DNA of 50,181 nucleotides from CAZZKG01 sp964654825 (GTDB lineage Bacteria; Gemmatimonadota; CAZMKB01): positions 1 to 50,181 of the forward strand of contig CAZZKG010000024.1 in the NCBI GenBank assembly GCA_964654825.1. Reading direction: 5' to 3'. The translations under genes and the position numbers were made by a program. How positions within the stretch are numbered: the stretch's first letter is position 1; each line of letters begins with the position of its first letter. The notes under the pieces were generated by a model. The model saw only the letters and a list, made by a program, of their open reading frames with translations, ran no database searches and had not been told where the DNA came from. This document shows, piece after piece, positions 18,047 through 27,199 of the stretch.

Positions 18047-19471
18047 ATGACTCGAGAGAGAATACCTTTTATGGACCGGGCATGGGTATTGCTACCAATT
18101 TTTCTCATGTTCTCTCACCCCGGTTTCGCAGCTACCTATTTCGTCTCCCCGCTCGGTGATAACAATCAGCCGGGCAGTGCCGCTCAACCCTGGAAGACGG
18201 TGCAGAAAGCCGCCGATACGATGGCCTCCGGCGATTCATGCATCGTGTGGCCGGGAGACTACGATGAGAACATTCTGATCTCCACTTCGGGCGGCCCGGG
18301 GGATGAAATCTCCTTCATCTCCGGCCAGGATACAGTGACGGTTAATTCATTCAACGTCAGTTCCGATTACATACGAATAGAAGGCTTCAAGATTCATGCC
18401 GAGGAATGCAACGGCACGTGGGGGTACGGGGTCAAGTTGAGCAGTGATCACTGCGTGATCGAGAACAATTTTCTCTATTACTGCCCGAAAGGGGGCATCG
18501 TTCTGACCGCATCGGCTGACCACAATACGATCACCAACAATGAATGCAGCAGAAACGGTCTCTGCGGGATTTACGTGGACGGTACATTCAACACGTGCGA
18601 ATTCAACGAAGTCTATGGTACGATCGTGCGGCACATACCGACTGATTGCACGAATGAGGATGCCGACGGTATCCGTTTCTTCGGCACGGGACACGTGTTC
18701 AGGGGAAATTACATCCACAGCATCGATTACTCAGGTGACAACGAAGGATATTCCCCACACATCGACGGGTTCCAGACCTACTGGTGGTCGGGAGTCCAGG
18801 ACAGCGCACAGAGCTGCACGTTCGAATACAATCTGATCGACCTCCCCTACTACAAGGGCGAAGGAGCCACCGCGAAGGGGTGGGAGATTGAAGATGCCAG
18901 GGATCTCCTCATCCGCTACAACATCGTCCGGGCTGATTGGGGCATAAGGAATGAAGCCTCTAATACGAGAATTTACAACAATACCTTTTCGGGCATCACC
19001 GGTTTCACTGAGGGCTGGCAATCCGGGGTCCGGCTCCACGACGCGCCGGCCTGCTCGGTGTTGAATAATATCATTGTTGATTTCGATGATGTTGCAACGG
19101 AGGTGACCGGCGAGAGCGGCGGTTCGGTTCTTGATTACAACTGCACTCATCTCTGGGATGGAAGATCCCCGGGTGGTGATCCGGGACCGCATGACCTCTG
19201 GAACGTGGATCCTCTCCTTACTGATCCCTCTCAGAACGATTTTGGCCTTTCCCCCGGATCACCGTGTGCCGATTCTGGTCGTGATCTCGGAATATCTCAC
19301 AGCTCTGGTCTTCACCCCGGTTCGTCCTGGCCCGACGGTGTCACCACCATCGGTCAATACAGCCGCGGCAGCGGCTGGGAGATGGGGGCATTTATATCGG
19401 TGAGTGTCCCACAGGATACGATCCCGCCGGTTCCGCCGAGCGGCCTCGAGGTACGCGAGGGCAGTCCCTAG
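18047..19471 (+). CDS. Secreted right-handed beta-helix protein
   Basis: The 474-residue product has a signal peptide (about residues 1-28, ending PGFAATYF). The parallel beta-helix begins with the typical YFVSPLGDNNQPGSAAQPWKT, and repeated N-rich rungs follow (NTITNNECSRNGLCGIYVDG, DLLIRYNIVRADWGI). This is the fold of pectate lyases, alginate lyases and C5-epimerases. It ends in DTIPPVPPSGLEVREGSP, which looks like the first strand of a fibronectin III module with nothing after it, so the C-terminus may be truncated. It is the only + strand gene inside the second polysaccharide block and may act on that polymer outside the cell. Confidence 0.78.
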   Translation: MTRERIPFMDRAWVLLPIFLMFSHPGFAATYFVSPLGDNNQPGSAAQPWKTVQKAADTMASGDSCIVWPGDYDENILISTSGGPGDEISFISGQDTVTVNSFNVSSDYIRIEGFKIHAEECNGTWGYGVKLSSDHCVIENNFLYYCPKGGIVLTASADHNTITNNECSRNGLCGIYVDGTFNTCEFNEVYGTIVRHIPTDCTNEDADGIRFFGTGHVFRGNYIHSIDYSGDNEGYSPHIDGFQTYWWSGVQDSAQSCTFEYNLIDLPYYKGEGATAKGWEIEDARDLLIRYNIVRADWGIRNEASNTRIYNNTFSGITGFTEGWQSGVRLHDAPACSVLNNIIVDFDDVATEVTGESGGSVLDYNCTHLWDGRSPGGDPGPHDLWNVDPLLTDPSQNDFGLSPGSPCADSGRDLGISHSSGLHPGSSWPDGVTTIGQYSRGSGWEMGAFISVSVPQDTIPPVPPSGLEVREGSP

Positions 19472-19520
19472 GAATGACGATGAAAATATGTCGAACAAGG
19501 TGAAGTAAAAACGTGGCCGA

Positions 19521-20282
19521 TCAGTTTTTCACTGCCGGTGCAAGTCTTTCCTCCAGTGATCTGCCCTGGATTATGTATTCACGTGCTTTGAGTTCATTCG
19601 ACGCTTTTATCGCCTTCAGAAAATCGGATTCTCTCAGCTGTTCCAGAAGCCGTATGTTCGGCATCACGCAGTGACCGCCGATATGGCCGGGCTTGAAAAC
19701 CACAGGGGGAAGATATTTTACCTCTTCAATGAAATTCATCACCTCATCGTAATCGGCATCGACGTCCCCGCAGAATCGCTCCGTCTCCTGTGCCCACGCG
19801 ACCAGCAGCCCGAAGTAGGTCGTTTCAAGGATTTTCGCCAGTTCGAGGCACTCGCACGTGCTCATCGAGCGAACTTTGAATCCCGCCTTACTGAAATGTT
19901 CATTCGCCTTCGCGGTCACCCTTCCATCGGTACCACCGACGAACTTCGTGTAATGGAGCAGTTCCTCTTTCATACGGGCATGCTTGCCCCGGATCGGACT
20001 GTATGCCAAGGCGACACCGGCCTTCTCACTGATCTTTCGTGTCGTCCCGGGAACTACGGTGCTGTTCAGCACGACAAGGTCGGGCGCATACTTCTGTATG
20101 TAATCGACGCAGATGCCGATAAAACCATCGATCTGAAAGGGAAAGCAGATGTGAAGAACATCCACCCTGTCCATCTCGAGCGGTTCGACATCTTTTCCCG
20201 TTACCTCGTACCTTGTGCTGAGCACATCCATCAGGGGTCTTCCAACTTCACCGAGACCAAGAACAAGAACATGCGGTTCCAT
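19521..20282 (-). CDS. Short UDP-sugar dehydrogenase-like protein
   Basis: The 253-residue product resembles the first two domains of UDP-glucose/UDP-ManNAc dehydrogenases. It has the NAD-binding start VLVLGLGEVGRPLM, VVLNSTVVPGTTRK, an ELAKILETTYFGLLVAWAQE helix like the family helix with LIKL..N, and KPGHIGGHCVMPN at the place of the catalytic GGHC cysteine loop. Full-length enzymes have about 420 residues; the C-terminal UDP-binding domain is missing and no frame continues it. It may be a minimal homologue, a regulatory relative or an inactive form. The start has AAGGAG 6 bases upstream. It is the last gene of the - strand block. Confidence 0.72.
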   Translation of the reverse strand: MEPHVLVLGLGEVGRPLMDVLSTRYEVTGKDVEPLEMDRVDVLHICFPFQIDGFIGICVDYIQKYAPDLVVLNSTVVPGTTRKISEKAGVALAYSPIRGKHARMKEELLHYTKFVGGTDGRVTAKANEHFSKAGFKVRSMSTCECLELAKILETTYFGLLVAWAQETERFCGDVDADYDEVMNFIEEVKYLPPVVFKPGHIGGHCVMPNIRLLEQLRESDFLKAIKASNELKAREYIIQGRSLEERLAPAVKN

Positions 20283-20313
20283 TGATTTCTCCTTTTGGTT
20301 CAGGTTTCGTTTG

Positions 20314-21510
20314 CTAATTCATACTACTCTCTTCTGTGAATCGTTCGATGATACATGCGAGTTTCTTTTTTTCCTCCAGCCAGTTCAGAACACGCATCTT
20401 CTCCCGTGCAGCCCGCTTCCTCGATTCGACCTCGTCGGGGCATTCCCGTATCAATCGTATCTGTGAAGCCAGATCATCCGCGTTCCCGGGTTCGAAGAAG
20501 AAAATCTCAGAATCATCGAAGTAATATTTCATCGTATAGGTTCGAGCGGAGATAACCGGGAGATCGAGGGCCAGATATTCTGAGACCTTCGTCGAGAACA
20601 TCAGCTTCGTAAAAGCATTGTCGCGATGAGCCGAGATCCCCACATCGCACTTCGAAACCAGCGAAGGCACCTGGTCGATCATGACCGGTTCTCTGAATAA
20701 CACCTTCTCATGGAGATTATTCTCATCGACCATTCGTTTCAATTGAGGCAGATGCGGCCCATCACCGACGATGGTCAGACGCAGATCAGCGAATTCACCT
20801 TTCAGTAGCCGAACCGCTTCGATGGCTATATCCAGTCCGTTTCGCTGCGATACGAGTCCGGTGTATACCAGATCCAGCTTCCCGTTTCTCCGGGTCGTTC
20901 CGGCGGATCTTCCCCCCGCATTTTTACGCTTTGAGAATATGTCCGGATCCGGAAAGTTCATTACGACACTGACTTTGTCGGGATCCAGACTTTTTTCGAT
21001 GAGTTGCTCCCGCATCGGTTCATCTACGGTGATGACATGGTCTGCGTACAGGCAGCTGATCTTCTCTTCGAGCTTCAGGATACGTATCTTCCAGTCACTC
21101 GCCGCGACTCCGAAGTGGACCTGGTAAATTTCCGGCATCGGATCGTGCATATCCAGGATAATCCTGGATCCCAGCAACCCCGGAAAAAGCGTCGTGAACA
21201 CGATGAAGTTGGGCATGTTGTGCACATGAACGATCCGGTAACCGCGCAAAAGATGCAGGATCGAAAGGAACACCATCGCCATGAGGAAGAATGTCGTATA
21301 CTCGAGTATGTAGAACAGCGGACCTGATCTCCTGTGCCTCAGCGGGACCCGATAGACTCGAACACCGTTCAGATCGTACCTGAAGGTCTCGCCCGGTTGC
21401 CTGATGCAGATGACATCCACGTTGTACCCGTCCCCGGCCAGCGCTTCGGCCTCCCTGCGGACACGAGGATCAGCCGGATAACAGGAATTCGTAACCATGG
21501 CTATATTCAT
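20314..21510 (-). CDS. GT4-family glycosyltransferase
   Basis: The 398-residue GT-B transferase begins MNIAMVTNSCYPADPRVRRE, the classical WbuB/PimB-like N-terminus. It continues with YRIVHVHNMPNFI, a hydrophobic membrane-association patch around residues 85-105, LTIVGDGPHLPQLKRM and the donor site FSTKVSEYLALDLPVISA. GGAGG lies about 10 bases before the ATG. It sits between the dehydrogenase-like gene and the acetyltransferase gene in one - strand operon. Confidence 0.86.
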   Translation of the reverse strand: MNIAMVTNSCYPADPRVRREAEALAGDGYNVDVICIRQPGETFRYDLNGVRVYRVPLRHRRSGPLFYILEYTTFFLMAMVFLSILHLLRGYRIVHVHNMPNFIVFTTLFPGLLGSRIILDMHDPMPEIYQVHFGVAASDWKIRILKLEEKISCLYADHVITVDEPMREQLIEKSLDPDKVSVVMNFPDPDIFSKRKNAGGRSAGTTRRNGKLDLVYTGLVSQRNGLDIAIEAVRLLKGEFADLRLTIVGDGPHLPQLKRMVDENNLHEKVLFREPVMIDQVPSLVSKCDVGISAHRDNAFTKLMFSTKVSEYLALDLPVISARTYTMKYYFDDSEIFFFEPGNADDLASQIRLIRECPDEVESRKRAAREKMRVLNWLEEKKKLACIIERFTEESSMN

Positions 21511-21516
21511 AAAGAG

Positions 21517-22743
21517 TTACACCTCCGAATGTTGGGATGATCTCGCTCTGTCCTGTCGTTTTTGTATCACGATCTTTCTCAGAGGTTTTATCTTCCGCAA
21601 CAGTGCCCGAATTGGTTCCGCAAGCAGAGTAAAACAATACAGGACCAGCGAGCGAAGTGTTTTTCGGGGATATAATTCCATGCTCACCTTGTATCTTGAT
21701 TCCCTCGCCCACATTTCCTTGAACGGGTAATGATCTCCGAAATCAAGTACCTCGATCCGACTTTCGAAGGATTCCTCAACGTACCGATTCTGAGCAACGA
21801 TTGAGGGAGAAAACTTCTCGAAATCCGTGTCGTAGATTGTCAGCTGAGTCAGACAGTCGTTTCCCAGCAGGAAAGAAAAAATCATCGCAAGTGTCCTGTC
21901 ACCGGCCTCCATCACATAGAGATCCGCCTGCTTCTTCGGAAAAAGCTGAGGTATTACATCAAGGTAGAAGTTGCGGCATCTTTGATCATTGAAGTTGCTC
22001 GGGGTATCTGTCCTGTTCCACCTCTTACGGTGCAGCTCGAAGAATTTCTTCATGTAGGCCAGGAAATCACTCTCTGTCGAGCAGTGGAAGGTTTTGACGT
22101 CTCCCGTCTTTGCCAGTTTTTTCGTCCGGTTCCTGATCTTCCATCTCGCTTTTCGGGACATCGTATTCTGTAATTCATCCCAGGTACCTTTCAAGGCAAG
22201 TGAGACCGTACACTTTCTCTGAATTGTCCTTTTATGACACAAACGGCCGAAACCGCTGTTAGCGAGGAACTCGAGGGTCGGAGAATTCTCCGGTACGTAT
22301 CGCAGGTACATCATGTCCCACTGTTTGTAATTCGCTATCAGGCAGTCGACCATTGTCTGGAGAACCCCGGGCACTCCATGATCGACGATGAAGTCCTGGT
22401 AATTGGATTCGAGCCCCGCGATGAACTCGAGTACTCGTCCGGGAAAACCGTTTTTCCAGGATATCGAGATCATGAGCGGAGCAACACCGACAAGCTTCCC
22501 GGCATCTCGAGCGACCAGCACGAAAAGTCTCGGATACCGGCTGCCGCTTTTCGCCCTGACGGGATTCTTTCCATTGTGGAAATTATCCCAGAAAGTCATC
22601 TGCCACTCATAGGAAAGTTCTACAGTCCTGGTGTGACCTTTGAGAAGCAGTCTATCCCACTCGTTCTTTATCGCTTCCAGAGCGACAGGTTCTTTTATGA
22701 CTTCGACGGTCACCGCCGATCCCGTATCTGCTTTACAACCCAT
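21517..22743 (-). CDS. FemAB/CelD-type GNAT acetyltransferase
   Basis: The 408-residue product matches the CelD/BcsL (GNAT_acetyltransf_6) family. It has WDRLLLKGHTRTVELSYEWQ near the N-terminus, ARDAGKLVGVAPLM, SRKARWKIRNRTKKLAK and FHCSTESDFLAYMKKFFELHRKRW. Members are frequent in polysaccharide and exosortase loci and are thought to acylate glycans or transfer aminoacyl groups. The substrate is unknown. One base separates its start from the stop of the upstream deacetylase gene. Confidence 0.82.
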   Translation of the reverse strand: MGCKADTGSAVTVEVIKEPVALEAIKNEWDRLLLKGHTRTVELSYEWQMTFWDNFHNGKNPVRAKSGSRYPRLFVLVARDAGKLVGVAPLMISISWKNGFPGRVLEFIAGLESNYQDFIVDHGVPGVLQTMVDCLIANYKQWDMMYLRYVPENSPTLEFLANSGFGRLCHKRTIQRKCTVSLALKGTWDELQNTMSRKARWKIRNRTKKLAKTGDVKTFHCSTESDFLAYMKKFFELHRKRWNRTDTPSNFNDQRCRNFYLDVIPQLFPKKQADLYVMEAGDRTLAMIFSFLLGNDCLTQLTIYDTDFEKFSPSIVAQNRYVEESFESRIEVLDFGDHYPFKEMWARESRYKVSMELYPRKTLRSLVLYCFTLLAEPIRALLRKIKPLRKIVIQKRQDRARSSQHSEV

Positions 22744-22744
22744 G

Positions 22745-23899
22745 TCACGAGTTCCATTTCAGAAGGTTCTTCAAGGTTTCCTTCTCTATCTCGAATGCGA
22801 GCTGATAGACAGGCTCGCTGGACACCGGAATCCGACCCAGGTCAAAAGGAGAAGCTTTCGGATGATTCCGCGCCGGCATCGCGGTCAGCGCCGCGTGGTG
22901 TCCCACACGTCTTACCAGATCGATTGATTCTTCCGGAATGTCCCTGCGCTGGCCGAAGGGGTAGGCGAATGGAATAAAATCCATCGCGAGATTCTCCTTC
23001 AGTATCCTCCTGGATTCATTCAACTCCTGCTCCCGGTCAAGAGGAGTCATGGAAGAAAGTGGGGTGTGCGTTTTCCCATGATTCCCGAAGGTGATACCGT
23101 GGTCTGACATCTCGGTGACCTGTTCCCAGTTCAGAAAGATCCCGTCTGAACCCGGAATCCCGTTTCGATTGACATCCATTGTCCTGAACAGTTCGTCGAG
23201 GATCTCATCACGCCTTTTTCTGTCGAACGAATAGGCCAGGTAGTCCTGCAGATAGCGATGAAGGCCTCTCCCAGGCGAACCGCCGTTTGTGCGAAATCCG
23301 TTCCCGTTCCCGCCCGTGATGGAAGCCATCACTTCACACACACATTTCGCGCCTTCGGTATTGACCAGAAAGGATAATTCCTGCAGCCAGTTCATGACTT
23401 GCTTGTCGATACAGTCGGTGTTCAGAAAAATGGATGCGGGAATGTTGAATTTCCTGAGTTTCGGGTAGGCATACCGGTAATTGTCGGCGAAACCGTCGTC
23501 GAAGGTGATGACACAGCAGCGGGTGAGTGTCTCTTCCGTTTTGAGAGATTGAACGAGTTTTCTCAGAGGGATGACCTCATAGTGTTCGAGAACGTATTTG
23601 ATGTGTTTCTCGAACAGATCGGGGGTGATGCACATACTTGTTCCCCTTACAAAATCGTTCTCGGTTTCATCGACACTGTGATAGAGCAGGATCTTCGTGT
23701 CGTGCCTCCCAATGAACCTGAGGAGATGTATCAGGCCGGAATAGTATACGAGAAAAGCCAGTATGTGCAGGAGAAAAGCCCTGGCCTTACTCATCGCACT
23801 GTATGATCTCACTGTCCGGGCATAGACCATACCGGGACTCTCTTTCATATTCTCGGAAGCCGATGTTTCCGGTGCCGGGTTCTGCGATCTGACTTTCAA
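22745..23899 (-). CDS. NodB-type polysaccharide deacetylase
   Basis: The 384-residue protein carries a membrane-anchor segment (about residues 40-62) and a NodB carbohydrate esterase 4 domain. The domain has ILLYHSVDE, the catalytic/metal motif ITFDDGFADNYRYAYP, the GNHGKTHTPLSSM metal histidines and FIPFAYPFGQ. It would remove N-acetyl groups from the exported glycan. The start is a TTG forming a TTGA overlap with the upstream membrane-protein gene, with AGGAAGGA upstream. Internal ATGs (residues 18, 24, 36) are possible alternatives. Confidence 0.85.
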   Translation of the reverse strand: MKVRSQNPAPETSASENMKESPGMVYARTVRSYSAMSKARAFLLHILAFLVYYSGLIHLLRFIGRHDTKILLYHSVDETENDFVRGTSMCITPDLFEKHIKYVLEHYEVIPLRKLVQSLKTEETLTRCCVITFDDGFADNYRYAYPKLRKFNIPASIFLNTDCIDKQVMNWLQELSFLVNTEGAKCVCEVMASITGGNGNGFRTNGGSPGRGLHRYLQDYLAYSFDRKRRDEILDELFRTMDVNRNGIPGSDGIFLNWEQVTEMSDHGITFGNHGKTHTPLSSMTPLDREQELNESRRILKENLAMDFIPFAYPFGQRRDIPEESIDLVRRVGHHAALTAMPARNHPKASPFDLGRIPVSSEPVYQLAFEIEKETLKNLLKWNS

Positions 23900-24657
23900 C
23901 GGGATGTTTCCTTCCTACAGTACGGGGACTCTATCAGTACCCAGAGAGCGGTGACAAAAAAGAGGATCGCGATGTTCGATTCCATGATCTCTTCGGGAAA
24001 GTTCAGGTAAAGCTCTGCTGGGAGTTCGATGTAGAAGATCCTCCAGATCAGGTAGTTCAGGAGAAAAAGCAGACCGATCGAAAGCGGTATCACCGGTACA
24101 AGCCGATGCAGGAAGCAGTTCCCCCGGGAGCTGAGTAATGCGATCGTCGGCAGCCCGAGTGCGAAAATGAACCAGAAGACATGCCACAGGAGACGAAGAA
24201 CATTTCGTTCAGGAGTGACCTGGAACAAATCGAGGTTGTGGATATTGATCTCGTCCTGGATATTGACATTTTTGATGTAGTCCGGAGTTTCAACACCCAG
24301 AACCCGCTGGCCCCAGCTCATCTCCTCACCCGTCGCCAGGAGCATGACAAGAGCCAGTACAATATAACTGCAGCGTCTCACGGTACTATCTGACATACGA
24401 CGACCGGCACGAAGAGATCGGACATAGACGAGGATGAACAGGATCATAGCCAGGAAGAAAGCCAGAGCAGTGAGCATTTCGAAGAAGCAGTCTTCATCCG
24501 CGAGCAGGGTGACGACTTTCACATCTGTAAAGAGAGTCATATAGGAAAACAGCAGAATGATCGTGGGGATGATTACATAGAGTTTGTTCTGAGGTACTAT
24601 CTTCACTTCATCTCCGTCCTTCAATGGATTGTTTGCGGTTTGGTCGATTTTTTTCAT
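23896..24657 (-). CDS. Polytopic membrane protein with GEEMSWGQR motif
   Basis: The 253-residue protein has about six hydrophobic segments (near residues 28-45, 60-80, 92-108, 158-180, 190-210 and 228-246). Between segments three and four it has the conserved-looking motif ATGEEMSWGQRVLGVETPDYI and INIHNLDLFQ. I recall this GEEISWGQRIF pattern from uncharacterised bacterial membrane proteins but cannot name a function. It lies in the middle of the polysaccharide operon, in overlaps (ATGA and TTGA) with both neighbours, so co-translation is likely. It is not an exosortase: no Cys/Arg/His catalytic set is visible. Confidence 0.7.
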   Translation of the reverse strand: MKKIDQTANNPLKDGDEVKIVPQNKLYVIIPTIILLFSYMTLFTDVKVVTLLADEDCFFEMLTALAFFLAMILFILVYVRSLRAGRRMSDSTVRRCSYIVLALVMLLATGEEMSWGQRVLGVETPDYIKNVNIQDEINIHNLDLFQVTPERNVLRLLWHVFWFIFALGLPTIALLSSRGNCFLHRLVPVIPLSIGLLFLLNYLIWRIFYIELPAELYLNFPEEIMESNIAILFFVTALWVLIESPYCRKETSR

Positions 24658-26534
24658 TTCAGGACCATCATCTTTCGAGTGAAGATCCTGTCACTCACCT
24701 TCAGGGTCAGGAGATAGGTTCCGGACGTGACCGGTCTTCCGTCACTGTTTCTTCCATCCCACACCACGGTGTGGCTGCCCGGCTCGAGGGCAGAATCGAC
24801 GATTGTTTTCACCACTCTGCCGCGAACGTCGTAGACGGTGATTTTTACAGCTGCTCTTCCGTCCGGTGACTCAGGGACTTCGAATCGGATCGTCGTGGTC
24901 GGGTTGAAGGGGTTCGGGTAGTTCTGATCTAGAGATTGGATAGCGGGCACCACCGGGGTCTCTTCGCCGTTTGTCACGCCAACCGTCATGAGAAGATCTC
25001 TCATGTTCAAGAGCACAGAATCCTCGAGAGAAGAGACAGCCCCGAATTCAAGAACAAGCTGGGTCAGGTATGGTTCGGCGAGCCCGGCATCACCCCCGGA
25101 AATACGTATCGCTTCGATCATTTCATAATAATTTTCAGTGATGCCGGCGCCGTGGGAAGAGAGTCTCGTGAACAGATCCTCGAGAACAGCGGCTTCCGGA
25201 TGCTCGAGAGCCCCGTAGAACGCGGCCGCGGCATCCCAGCCTTTTTTACAGTCGTACATACCGCTCGACATGTGGTTGAGAGTACTCAGCGTACTATTAA
25301 GGTCTCCGCCCGAAGCGGCGTACAGAGAATCGAAGATCGCCTGAAATGTACCTGGGTCGAGGAAATCGATCACTATCGGAAAAGAGGCAAGACCGTACAC
25401 CGGCTCCAGACCCTCCGGCCAGTATGAATACCAGTAGGGATCGAAAGCGTCCGGGTCACTCATAAGCCTGTCGATGTTTTTCTCCAGTGCATACTTCAAT
25501 GTCATGTCCGCCGGCGGCATCGTTCCCCGTGGAGTGTATGAAAGGAGACTGAACTTCGTACCCGCTGTCGACTCAACACCCGTTCTGAAAGCCTCGTGAT
25601 CAACGATTACATTTTGTCCTCTCAACTCAGGGTCGGGGAATGGCTCCCGCCCGAGATTGTCGAAGCCGACACCTGGATCGTTGATGATGAAGGAGGAGTC
25701 GGTGTAGCCGGTGACGACAATCCAGTGTCCGGTGTGTGATTCCGACACTCGGAGCGTATCGTAATCGACCTGGGGCAGATAGTACTGGTCGACATTCGTT
25801 TCCACCGGGATTCCCTCGTTCAGCCTTGATTTCAACTCGGCTGCATATGACTCATATTCAGGAAAGATCTCACGGTCTGTAGCAAAATTCCTTATCTCAC
25901 CGGCGAATTCGAAATCCGTCTGATTGTTCGACAGGGAAGAGGCTCCTCCCAGGAACCAGAACTGATCCTCGATGCTTACGAATGAGTGGGAGCAGCCTGC
26001 CAGCTCCATCGTAGCCTCGACGCTGGTGTCAGCCCCGTAGAGATTGAAGAGCATTGTCGAAGACGCGTAGTGGCACAGGCCGAGTTCCCCCATCCGTATC
26101 CAGCTCACTGAATCACGCATACAGACCATGAGGCTATCGACATTGTCGGTCTCATCCTCCTCGAGAGATGAGCTGTCCGGATCGACGATCAGGAAGAAGT
26201 ATCTCGCTCCGGTGGATCCCTGCCAGATGACCGAATCGAATACCGTAATTCCCGGGGGGATGTCGGGAATGATGACATCCTCGCCGATCTGAATCCTGCC
26301 GCCGCCGGGCTCTCCCTGGAAGAAGCGGGCCACTACATTTGTCTGGGGAACGAAGCCGCTATTTTTGATCCCCCCGATGACGTTGATGGCATCCACCGCG
26401 TTGTAGTTGCTGGAAAGAGAAAGTCCAGCCGCCTCGAGATTCTGCCCCTGATCGATGTCCGATGCTCTTTCTTGTGGATGGCTCACCGCGAAAATGATCA
26501 AGAACAGTATCGAAACGACCTGTGCTCTTTTCAA
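24654..26534 (-). CDS. Secreted C39-peptidase-like protein, CARDB and T9SS tag
   Basis: The 626-residue product starts at a TTG with a perfect AGGAGG five bases upstream. A signal peptide (about 1-22) is followed by a CARDB-like adhesion module (about 30-135). A papain-like peptidase_C39 domain comes next, with Cys154 in GLCHYASSTM, His270 in HTGHWIVVTGY and Asp286 in INDPG. A helical region of about 200 residues follows, then the FlgD/type IX secretion C-terminal domain (QNYPNPFNPTTTIRFEVPE through to the final MMVLK). It heads the - strand operon of glycan-modifying enzymes, in ATGA overlap with the membrane-protein gene. A secreted processing or adhesion role is inference. Confidence 0.78.
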   Translation of the reverse strand: MKRAQVVSILFLIIFAVSHPQERASDIDQGQNLEAAGLSLSSNYNAVDAINVIGGIKNSGFVPQTNVVARFFQGEPGGGRIQIGEDVIIPDIPPGITVFDSVIWQGSTGARYFFLIVDPDSSSLEEDETDNVDSLMVCMRDSVSWIRMGELGLCHYASSTMLFNLYGADTSVEATMELAGCSHSFVSIEDQFWFLGGASSLSNNQTDFEFAGEIRNFATDREIFPEYESYAAELKSRLNEGIPVETNVDQYYLPQVDYDTLRVSESHTGHWIVVTGYTDSSFIINDPGVGFDNLGREPFPDPELRGQNVIVDHEAFRTGVESTAGTKFSLLSYTPRGTMPPADMTLKYALEKNIDRLMSDPDAFDPYWYSYWPEGLEPVYGLASFPIVIDFLDPGTFQAIFDSLYAASGGDLNSTLSTLNHMSSGMYDCKKGWDAAAAFYGALEHPEAAVLEDLFTRLSSHGAGITENYYEMIEAIRISGGDAGLAEPYLTQLVLEFGAVSSLEDSVLLNMRDLLMTVGVTNGEETPVVPAIQSLDQNYPNPFNPTTTIRFEVPESPDGRAAVKITVYDVRGRVVKTIVDSALEPGSHTVVWDGRNSDGRPVTSGTYLLTLKVSDRIFTRKMMVLK

Positions 26535-27199
26535 TATTCCCTCCTGATTCGATTCGATTTTGATCCTCTAATCTGTACCTCTCAGCTTCGTATGATCTTC
26601 CAGCGATTCCTGCTGATAAAATGGCAAAAATCGTGCTAAAAAACGGATGAGGGTAAGAATTTCAACATATTATTATTTCAATGGTTTCGAAGTCTGGAGA
26701 GGGGAAGAGGTGGGTCGGGGGAACCGACTCATGGAGTGCAGCTCGTTCTCTCGCGACTCACGTGCGACCAGGAGGGGGAAACCTGGATGCTCACACCCGC
26801 ACAAATCAGTACGATAGCGCGGGGGCACGGATTTGTGGCTTGGCTGATTTTCTTCACTGTTGAAAAACAACTTTCTCACGAACGCGCGTACTGATTTCTG
26901 TTGAACCCAGGAAGGATCGATAGGATAGAACACGCAGTCGATTTTGCTCTTCTACATCGTTCGGGCCAGATCACGGTACAATATCAAATGAGAAGAATGG
27001 ATCATATCCATAATTAACTTATATTTTATCAGTTACAGAGCTTGGAGAGTTGGCGTCCAACTGGCTGACGGGGTAACACAAACCCAATATTCGTATCGGT
27101 TGTGACATAAGACTGAATAGTGGTTATGTGATGGAAACGTATCTTTCAAATGTCTTGATTTACGTAAGGGTAATTCTCTGTTCTGGATTGTCAGGTTGC
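26535..27199. other. Gene-free region
   Basis: No convincing gene is present. Short frames at 26673-26933 and 26681-26863 have no ribosome site or known domain. A small hairpin, AGTTGG-CGT-CCAACT, lies at 27048-27062. Its leftmost part is the leader of the C39-like gene, with AGGAGG before its TTG start. The right part adjoins a decayed ferredoxin copy. The region looks like a junction where a segment was duplicated and lost. Confidence 0.45.

Noticed and set aside
23896..24657. Exosortase (XrtA-type) function for the membrane protein
   Set aside because: No conserved Cys, Arg and His catalytic residues in the expected helices, and no PEP-CTERM proteins in the window.
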